NCBI GenBank assembly: GCA_002386045.1
Contig: DGEQ01000055.1
Location: forward strand, 316 to 10,915
DNA length: 10,600 nucleotides
Source: Hungateiclostridiaceae bacterium UBA3922
Lineage (GTDB): Bacteria; Bacillota; Clostridia; Acetivibrionales; DTU013
Reading direction: 5' to 3'
Below are positions 1 through 9,200 of this stretch, one piece after another (the stretch's first letter is position 1; every line of letters starts with the position of its first letter). The notes below the pieces were generated by a model. The model searched no databases. It was given only the letters and a program-made list of their open reading frames with translations, and was not told the DNA's origin. A program made the translations under genes and the position numbers.

Positions 1-60
1 ACTGTCAGCATTTGTATAAATTTTTGTCAAAATGCATGCCGCTTTTTCAAATGCCGTCAT
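1..60 (-). CDS. 5' end of an unidentified gene (partial, runs off the window)
   Basis: Reading the minus strand from position 60 gives ATG followed by 19 sense codons without a stop, beginning MTAFEKAACI and ending NADS at the window edge. The start is supported by a strong AGGAG site five bases upstream. An amphipathic, plausible N-terminus with no low-complexity bias also favours real coding. It lies 168 bp after the stop of the glucan synthase gene and in the same direction, so it could be a downstream gene with its own promoter (a weak candidate is at 92-120). Twenty residues are too few to assign a family, and no function is claimed. It is too short to be found by a length-filtered ORF search. 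Confidence 0.6.
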   Translation of the reverse strand, partial: MTAFEKAACILTKIYTNADS

Positions 61-65
61 TTCAA

Positions 66-70
66 CTCCT
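66..70 (-). promoter_or_regulatory. Shine-Dalgarno site for the partial gene at 1-60
   Basis: The minus strand reads AGGAG, then the five bases TTGAA, then ATG at 60-58. Both match and spacing are near ideal for a bacterial ribosome binding site. This is the main reason for accepting the truncated 20-codon reading frame as a gene start. Confidence 0.65.
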
Positions 71-91
71 AAGCGCCCTCTTTCATATTAC

Positions 92-120
92 ATTATTTTT
101 ATAAATATGCATTTCTGCAA
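92..120 (-). promoter_or_regulatory. possible sigma-70-type promoter for the partial gene at 1-60
   Basis: On the minus strand TTGCAG (120-115) is followed after 17 bases by AATAAT (97-92), which matches the -10 consensus at five of six positions. The -35 match is only three of six. The stretch from about 82 to 118 is much AT-richer than its surroundings, and it sits just after the strong hairpin at 128-151, where a new transcript could begin. AT-rich DNA yields such matches by chance, so this is a weak call. Confidence 0.3.
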
Positions 121-127
121 GTTTTTT

Positions 128-151
128 CGGGAAATACCCGTGTATTTCCCG
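128..151 (-). terminator. perfect 10-bp hairpin downstream of the glucan synthase gene (no U-run)
   Basis: CGGGAAATAC (128-137) and GTATTTCCCG (142-151) are exact reverse complements separated by a 4-base loop. It starts 77 bp beyond the stop codon of the 9-kb gene, so it may mark the 3' end of that transcript or protect it from exonucleases. It is not a classical intrinsic terminator for the minus strand: the stem is followed by six A residues rather than U. The T-run is on the plus strand before the stem, so it does not fit a plus-strand terminator either. A role as an mRNA 3' stem or a protein-binding palindrome is equally possible. Confidence 0.35.
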
Positions 152-182
152 CGGCATCATGCCGGATTCGGCATTCCCGCGG
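149..182. repeat. second, overlapping nested hairpin
   Basis: The palindrome CCGCGG occurs at 149-154 and 177-182, so the two copies can pair. Between them ATGCCG (159-164) and CGGCAT (169-174) form a perfect 6-bp stem with a GATT loop. The result is a GC-rich two-part hairpin with a small asymmetric internal loop. It shares bases 149-151 with the hairpin at 128-151, so the two are alternative or adjacent folds. The 9-base string TTCCCGCGG is present as a direct repeat at 146-154 and 174-182. The function is unknown. It probably belongs to the 3' untranslated end of the glucan synthase transcript. Confidence 0.4.
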
Positions 183-228
183 TCTCTCCGGCACATCACC
201 TTTGGTACCGTGACCGAAACAGGGACGA

Positions 229-3200
229 TCATTTCCCGGGTTTGGCACCCACAGCGCCTGCAGTGTTGCGGCTAACGGCATCCGCATTCCGCGCATCCAT
301 GGTCCCCGCATGTTCCGCATCCCTGGTTCCCGCATATCCAGGGCCTTTGCCGGCTCCGCTCTTCAGTCCGGCCTCACCCGGTCCCGGTCCCGCCGGGAGA
401 TGGTACGGCACCCCCATTATGACCTCTACGTTATGGACACCGTCAGTCGAGAGTTCTACAAATCCCTCGTTGCTGACACGCCCGTCCACGATCATATGTG
501 ACACTCCGCTGCAGGAACCGTCAGGATTCCTTATCTCGATGTTGTATACCGCGTTTTTGTACCTGTATGTGATCGTGAACGATCTCCACGAACCCGGTAT
601 ACAGGGGTCGATATACAGTTTTTCCCCCTTTTTCATGAATCCCGCGATGTACTCGAGGCCGACCCTGTAGAGCCACCCGGCGGCACCGGTGTACCAGGTC
701 CATCCTCCTCTGCCTGCATGCGGGCTTACGGCATATACATCGGCCGCGATCACATAAGGTTCCGTCTTGTACCGCGAATACTCGATCCCGGTCCTCGTAT
801 GGTTGATGGGATTGAGCATGTGGAAGATCTCGCCGGCCTTGTTTCCCATGCCCAGCTTTGCCAGGGCCAGCACGACCCAGGCAGCGGCATGCGTGTATTG
901 CCCGCCGTTTTCCCTCACTCCGGGCAGGTACCCCTTGATATATCCCGGCTGGAGATCGCCGTCGTCAAACGGCGGTGTCAGCAGTTTCACGATGCCTTCA
1001 TCCGCGTCGACCAGGAATCTCTGCACGGCCTCCATCGCTTCCCGGGCACGGGCAGGTTTTGCCATGCCGGATATCACGGCCCACGACTGGGAAATGGAGT
1101 CGATCATGCACTCCGGGTTCCGGGCGGAGCCAAGCGGTGTCCCGTCGTCGAAATAGGCACGCCTGTACCAGCTTCCGTCCCACGCTTCCCTTTCGATGCT
1201 CTCGATCAGCATCGCAGCTTTTTCGCGGTACGTTTCGGCTCTCCTGAAATCTTTCATCCGCAGGCATATCGGGATGAACCTGTTCAGTATCGTAAGCAGG
1301 AACCATGCCAGCCAGACGCTTTCCCCGGTTCCCTCCCTGCCGACGGCGTTCATCCCGTCGTTCCAGTCGCCGCTTCCGATGAGCGGCAGGCCGTGCGGTC
1401 CCGTCCTGAGCGAAACATCTATTGCAAGGACACAGTGGTCATACAGGCTTGCCTCGATATCCGCCTGCCTGGGCTCTTCATACCGTTCGTACTCGCCTTC
1501 GGCCAGCAGATTGCCTTCAAGGAACGGCACTCTCTCATGGAGTATCGATTCATCGCCGGTTTTTTCAAGGTATTCGGCGGTGACGAAGGCCAGCCACAGC
1601 AGGTCGTCGGAATACCTGGTGCGTATGCCGTTCCCCCTTTCCGCGTGCCACCAGTGCTGTACGTCTCCCTCCCTGAACTGCCTGGACGCATGCAGCAGTA
1701 TCTGCTCCCTTGACAGTTCCGGCCATATGTTCAGCAGCGCCATGCAGTCCTGCAGCTGATCCCTGAACCCGTACGCGCCTCCTGCCTGGTAATACGCAGA
1801 CCTTGCCCACAGCCTGCAGGCGATCGTCTGGTACAGGAGCCAGCCGTTCATGATCGTGTCGAATGAATCGTCGGGCGTCCTGAGCCTTATCGCCCACAAC
1901 CTTTCGCGCCAGGATGCCTTTACCCTTTCCAGTTCGGCCCTTGCGCTTTCCGGGCCGGCAAGCAGGTCTTTCATCGCCAGGGCTTCCTCCGCGCTGCCGG
2001 CGCATCCGAGAAGGAATACCACCACGGCCTCTTCTTCAGGATCGATCACCTTCGTACAGCTGATAACGGCACAAGGGTCAAGCCCGGCGCCCGTCACCTC
2101 GTTGAGGTTCTCTCCCGACAGGCCGGCAGGCTCGGCGGCATCTCCCCGGTGTCCCATGAAAAGCGCCCTGTCGCCGGTATATGATACTCCGTCCGAACCC
2201 GACGCAAGGAATACGATGCAGTCCCCGAAGTCCCGGCTGAACCTGTTCGTGATGAAGAGCATCCCTCTGTCGTCTCCCTTTGTAACGATAAACGGCGAAG
2301 TCAGGCTGTCGTTCACCCCGAGGACTGGCCTGATGTAGTACGTGGCCCGCAGCCTCCGCTGCCTGCCGGTGAGGTTTTTCAGCGTAATAGAGCACACCTT
2401 GACCGGCAGTTCCTGGGCGGTGAACAGGGTCAGGCTCTGCCTGATCCCGTTGCTTTCATGTTCGAAGACACTGTATCCGAACCCGTGCCGTACAGTGTAC
2501 GTCCCGCTGCCGCCGATGGGCATCGGCGTGAGGCTCCAGTGGCATTTCTCGTCCAGGTCGCTTACATAGAAGATCTCCCCCTGCCGGTCCGTGACCGGGT
2601 CATTCGCCCAGGGCGTCAGTTTGAACTCGCGGCTGTTTTTGTACCAGGTATAGCCGCCTCCGCTTTCGGTGACCAGGAACCCGAAATCCCTGTTCGCTAC
2701 TATGTTGGACCACGGCAAAGGAGTGCGCCTTCCGCCGCCGAGCATGAGCACATATTCCGTGCCGTCGCGGGAAAATCCGCCAATGCCGTTGAAAAACTGC
2801 AGATCTTCCTCTTCAGGCATGTCATGTACCTTGATCTGGCTTCTCTTTTCACTGTCAAAGCAGGCGCTCGCCGCAGGCATGGCCTCCGCCACAAGCCTTG
2901 ACTCCCTGAGCCTGCCCGTGAACACCTCGGGGCTTTCCTCCACCACCAGCCTGGCCGCGGTATACAGAAGTGAAATCTGCTGCGGCCCGATGTCAGACGA
3001 ATTTATGACATATACGCCGCCGGGCTTCCCTGCAAGTTCCCTGGCATGGCTGGCGGCTATCGCGTTCCTTACCTTCTCGTTCAGCGGCTGGTTGTAACCC
3101 TCCACTTTGTTTATGAGCACCACGAGATCGGTGTACAGGCCTTTCATCCTCAGGTATTCATGCCCCTTGAGGATCCAGTCCAGTATATCCTCGTCCTCCG

Positions 3201-6200
3201 CTTCAAGGACCGCAAGCATAATGGGCAGATCGCCTGAAATTCCAAACGTCCACAGGTCCTGCTGCGAGCATGTGTTGCTTTCGATATGTTTCGCCCAGGC
3301 CTTCCTGAATGAACTGCCATAGAGCAGGAACGGCACCATATCCAGGTAGGATACCACATCGTCGGGAGCAAGCCCAAGGTACCTGTTTTCCACCCTGCTC
3401 CTGGTCCATGCAAGTTCGAAGGTCCTGTCGGATATCCTGAAATCATTGTACTTGTCCGCAAGTTCCAGCGCTTCCTTTCTTGATGAAGCCAGCGCCACGG
3501 AGTAAACGGCCCTGACGGAACCGCCGGGTTCTATCCGCAACCTCCTCCTCAGGCTCATCACGGGATCGAGCACCGGACCCTGGCTGCCGCTCAGGGGCTG
3601 GTCCGGCTCCAGTGCTTCCGCATTGGTGATATCCCTGTTCCTTCCGATGAACCTCATCCTGTCCGTCTCGAACTGCATTTCACCTATCGCATGGTCTTCT
3701 TCAACCGACATGGCATGTACAAGCCAGACCGGTTTCTCCCCTTCTTTCCTGGGCCTCCTGACAGCCAGCAGGCACTTGTGGTCCCTGACATATTCCGTCC
3801 TGACGAACAGCTTGCTGAACGCAGGGTGTGCAGCGTCTTCCTGCCACGGACCTGCCACGGCCTCAAAATAGCTGGTCAGTTCGATTATCCTTGAATGCTC
3901 GCTGTGGTTGGTCAGCGTTATCCTCCTGACTTCGGCATTGTCCTCGGGCGATACAGTTACCTCGAGGCGAGACTCTATGTTGCCGTTTCTCCTTATGAAT
4001 ACCGCCCTGTCAGGCGAAAACACCACCCTGTATTTTTCAGGCTCCTGTCCATACGGCTCGCTGGTCGCCGACCAGGCGGTGTTGGAATTGATGTTCTGGA
4101 TGAATATATAGAAACCCTTTTTCTCGAAATAATCCGGCACCCACCGGTTTACGGCAATGGCTCCCGCCCTGCTGTACCCTGAGCCTCCGTCGGTTATGGC
4201 GACGGTGTACTCGCCGTTGGACAGCAGGTGCACGTTGGGCGGGAGGTGTTTCGGCATGCCATAAGTCCGGATCGCCATCCCTTCAACGTGTTCCGTCCGT
4301 TTGATGCGGCCTGCCCGTTCCTGCCTGTACTCCTTGGCATACAGTATCCTTTCCGGCATTTTTTCCTGCAGCAGCAGCTCGGCCGAACGGATCACCGGTA
4401 TGCTGTGGAACCGCTTCTGAAGGATGCCGCGGTTGAAAAAGTTGTTCAGCGAAGCCAGGCTCATTCCCTGGTGATGGGCCATGTAGCTCTTCACTATGCT
4501 GAACATGCTGTTTTTGTTAAGTCGCGAAGGGGTGAAATCCACAGCCTCGTAAAAGCCGTATGTGCCTTCCATCCCCAGCCGCTTAAGTTCCCTGAGGTTC
4601 TCCGCCACTGCGGCAGGGTCCGTCGACAAGGCAAGCAGCGACGCGTATGGCGCAGTGACCATGTCATTGGCGAGCCCGCGCTTCAGGCCAAGCTCCGGCA
4701 CTCCAAAAGCCCTGTACTGGTAATTCAGCCTGAAATCCAGCGCGCTGTATCCCGATTCGGATATCCCCCATGGGATATTGCGCTGCCTGCCGTATTTTTT
4801 CTGCATCCTGACAACGAACGAGTAGGTCTCGTCGAGGATCGTGTTTTCATAACTGCACATGATCAGGGCAGGCATCAGGTATTCAAACATCGTACCTGTC
4901 CACGAAACAAGTCCCATGCCGCCATCGGACGCAGTCATCTTCCTTCCGAGGCGCATCCAGTGTTTCCTGTCCACCTCGCCTCTTGCTATTGCTATGAAAC
5001 TGGCCTGCCTGGCCTCGGAAGCAAGCAGGTCGTAGTATGACTTGCTCAGGCGGCCCTCTTCGGCGTTGTAACCGATCGAAAACAGCAGCCGCTTTTTGTC
5101 AAAGAGCGGTGCGAACTCGGTACTGTCGATGAGGTCAGAGATCCTCCGTACCAGGTCATCATACCTGTCCGTCATTTCTTCTATATGCCTGATGCCCTGT
5201 GCCAGCAGTTCCAGCACCTGCGCACGCATCGCTTCCGTCTCCGTCGATCCTTCTTTAGCTGCACCTGGCTTCAGTACGGCTTCCGCTTTCCTGTAGCGTG
5301 CAAGAAGCTCCGCGGGAGACGCCGGAACGAACATCTCCTCCGCAAGACCGGCATCGAAACGGCCGATATATCCGGCAGAACCGGGCAGTCGCAGCAGAGG
5401 ATAGTACGAGTACAGTTCATGCACGAATTCACCGAGCATGGCATCGAGTTTGTCGAGCCAGCCGTCAGGATCTCTCCCGTCTTTTGCATCTTTCGCGCTG
5501 TCGTTTTTTCTGCTGCCGATCAGGCTGTTTGCCCCGTCTTTTTCTGTCGCCCGCATTCGCTGCATGTCGGGCTTTTCCCGGGTATCCTGCGCGTCCTTTG
5601 CGGTCTGCCGCATCCTGCCCGACCAGGAAGCCAGCGCTTTCAGTCCGTCATCCCATGCCCGTACGTCCGAGGCTCCCCCGGCGGACATCCTTGCCAGTAT
5701 GTCCCGGGCTTCATATTCCATTTCGCGCAAATACGTTTGTTTGTACCCATCATCGCCCATGTGGCCGCCAGGTCCCACGTCCTGCCGGTCCTTTGCACAG
5801 TTCCCGTCTTCGCCGCATATGATGGAGACCGTATCATACAATCCCTCTGCAGCAGCCATGCACGGCAGCTTTTTGTCCCGGTACTCCGCCATCCCTTCCT
5901 TCAGTACCATGAGGTAGCCCACCAGGTTTCCGCTGTCCACCGTGGAAACGTACCTGGGCCGCAGTATCTGGAGAGTCCTGGTATCATACCAGTTGTACAG
6001 GTGTCCTTTCCATTTCTCCATCTTCTCCAGCGTACCGACGATATTGCCGGTCCTTTCGGCCAGCCCGTCCGCACCGATATATCCGAGGTCATGGGCGGAG
6101 AGCACCGAAAGCAGCAGCAGTCCGATATTGGTCGGGGACGTCCTGTGCGCCGTCCCTTTCGGCGGGTCCAGTTGATGGTTGTCAGGAGGGAGGTAATTGT

Positions 6201-9200
6201 CCTCTTCCGTCGAGAAATCCTCAAAGAACCTCCATGTCTTCCTCGACAGCCTCCTCAGCATTGCAATGTCTTCATCGCTGATCCTGCTCTGTTTCCTGGC
6301 CGTCGGCCTGCTTATCATGTATGCGGCGACGGGGGCCGCAAGCCATGCCAGGGCTGCCGTGACAGCCGGCACCGGGCTCCTTTCCGGGTCGACCGCAACA
6401 GATATGAGCGACAGCGACGCTGCAGGCACCGAGAACCACATCTTCCTGATATATCCGGCGAGGCTGTTTTTCGACCTTGCCTCGGTATCCGCCGCCGTGA
6501 CCCATTCAAGCATGTTCCTGTGTGAGAACACGACCCTGTAGAGCGTGCGGATCACGGCGTCGAGTATCAGGTATGCCTGGTGAGGTATGAACATGAAAAT
6601 AAGGACGGACTGGCAGACAGCAGCTTTCATGCCCGATATGACCGCTGTCTTCGTCCTGCTTTCCGCAAAGGTGATGCTGCCCGACAACAGGGAATCCAGC
6701 AGACCGTTGAGCAGAGGGGCTGCAGCGACCGCCGCGGCAAACCCGGTCCAGGCAAAAACGCTCCCCGGAAGGAACAGGAGGCCGGCGGCAAAAAGAGCGA
6801 ACAATGCCGGCGGAAGCAGGCTCCGTCTCATGTTGTCAAGTATTTTCCATTTTGAAAGACATGAAATATTGTTCCTGACCCTGTTCCCGGACCTGTCCCT
6901 CACATGGCTGCCGAGCCACGGGAGCAACTGCCAGTCGCCCCTGACCCACCTGTGGAGCCTCGCAGCGTAGGAACCGTAACTGCCGGGATACCCGTCCACA
7001 AGTTCTATGTCGCTTACGAGACCGGCCCTCACGTAGCAGCCTTCCAGCAGGTCATGGCTGAGCACGGTATTGTCCGGGATGCATTCGTGCAATGCAGCTA
7101 TGAACACATCGACGTCGTAGATGCCTTTGCCCGTGAAAATCCCCTCGTCGAAGATATCCTGGTATATGTCCGACACTGCGGTCGTATACGGGTCAATGCC
7201 TCCCTGGCCCGCAAATATCCTGGTGAAAAGCGACCGGTTGGCCCCGGGGATGCTTACGCTGATCCTCGGCTGCAGTATGCCGTATCCTTCCTCGACCTTC
7301 CCGGTTTCCTCATTGAAGACCGCCCGGTTCAGCGGGTGTGCCATCGCACCGATCAGCCTTTTTGCCGCTCCCATGGGCAGGCATGTGTCTGCATCAAGCG
7401 TTATCACGTACCTGATGCGCGGAAGGCCGGACAAATCGCCTGAAATTATATCGAAACTCGTATCCTGCGCACCTCTCAGCAACCTGTTGAACTCGATTAT
7501 CGCTCCCCGTTTCCTTTCCCATCCCATCCACCTGTCCTGGGAAGCGTTGTATTTCCTGCTGCGGTGCATGTAATAGAAGATCTGCTTCCCGCCGGCGGGA
7601 TATTTCGCGTTCAGTTCCCTGACCGCCTCCAGCGCGGCATCGGTGATGGCCGCGTCCATGTCCTGCTTTTCCGAGGGAGCGTCCCTGAAATCGCCGACCA
7701 GTGCAAAAAACAGGTTGGCCTCCCTGTTGGCAAGGTAAAAGACCTCCATCTGCCGCACAAGTCCTGTTGCCTGTTCAGGGCTTGTCAGCAGTGCAGGTAT
7801 TATGACGAACGTTGCCCGGTCTTCTGGTATCCCGTTCCTCAGTTCAAGTTTCGGCAACAGGACCGGGCTGTACAGGTGGCTTATTATCGTATTCGTAAAA
7901 CGCAGGGCCAGTTCCGTGCTCGGCAGCAGCACAAGGACACCTGCCGCTGCCATCGCCGGCACCGACGGTCCATTCGTCCATGCGTAATACATGAAATACG
8001 CCGCCATGAAAACGGTCATGCACGCTACCATGCCGACATAAAGCCTTTTAGGCTTTCCCAGCAGGGAAAACCGCAACCTGCGCCTTCTCCGGACAGTCTT
8101 GCTGATCCTGTCGACCAGGGTTTTCCTTCCGTTGCCCACCAGGTAGAAGCCGACATGGTCCTTCGGGCTTTCACCGCCCTCTTTCGCACACTCTACGGCC
8201 TTTTCCGCCACCTGCGTCTCCGGGGCCCCAAAAGCCCTGGCCAGTTTTTCCACTTCATGGCGGTAATAATCCCTCGACTCGAAATCCATCAGGGGATATA
8301 CTCCGTTCGGATCTTCCCTCAATATCTGCTCGGTCTTGCTGACCGACTCGAAGATGTCCGACCAGTCAAGTTCCGAAATGAGCCTCAGCCCCGTGATCGA
8401 GTTGCCTATGGCGACCTGGGTCTCAGCCTGCGTTTTATGTTCTGCCATGGTGAGATCCGCCGTCGACAGCCCGTCTGCTTTCAGGCGCTGATCGAGCAGG
8501 GCCGTTACGGCCGAAAGGATCTTCCCGTGCTTCCTCAGCCTGCTGGTGAGGTGCTCGGCAAATGACGGTGTGATGGTCCCGGCGGCATCAAGCCCGGTTC
8601 CGATTATCTGGTCTATCTTCTGCTCGTCCGCACCGGCATCGATGATGCGCGCCACCAGCATCTCGGCGCTGCGCCATTCCTGCCTCGCCGCCCTTATGGC
8701 TTCGCACGTGTTGCGGATGCTCTCGATGAGGGCAATGCGCAGCATGAGGGGCATGGCCCACAGTTCGCTCATCGAAAGCAGCGAGTGGGACTGGTATGCC
8801 TGTATGAACGATGTTATGCTTTTTTCATCTATGCTGCCGCCGGTATGCGCAACTATCTCCAGCGCTATCGAATAGACCCTGGGATAGCCCCTGTAATATC
8901 CGCTTTTGAGCACGGGCAGCCTTGAATACCGCCCCCTGGACAGGTTCCTCCTGATCAGCTTGACCTGCTCCTCGATTATGTAAAAATTGTCAAGCAGCCA
9001 CTCAGCCGAGGGCGGTGTGGGCAGCGATTCCCTTACGTCCCGGCTCAGGTCCCGGTAAATGCCGTAAATCAGGCTGTAGTTGTCGTTGAGCCGCCGGATC
9101 AGCCAGCTGAGGCTTCTCGAATACTTTCCCGGCGGATGGTTCCTTGCCATCTCTTCCGCATGCTTCCTGAGCCCTTCCTCATCAAGCGCAGTGCCCTTGA

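Noticed and set aside
99..335. 78-codon minus-strand frame overlapping the end of the glucan synthase
   Set aside because: It lies out of frame in the low-complexity tail and the hairpin region; its content mirrors the repeats and no clear ribosome site is seen.
718..1713. 331-codon plus-strand open frame, and a similar 333-codon one at 7564-8565
   Set aside because: Both overlap catalytic or conserved parts of the glucan synthase in antisense and show no domain-like sequence and no convincing ribosome site.
5185..6525. 446-codon open frame on the plus strand
   Set aside because: It is antisense to the conserved glucan synthase. Its translation is rich in Arg, Pro, His and Cys with no recognisable motif, as expected from reading GC-rich coding DNA on the wrong strand.
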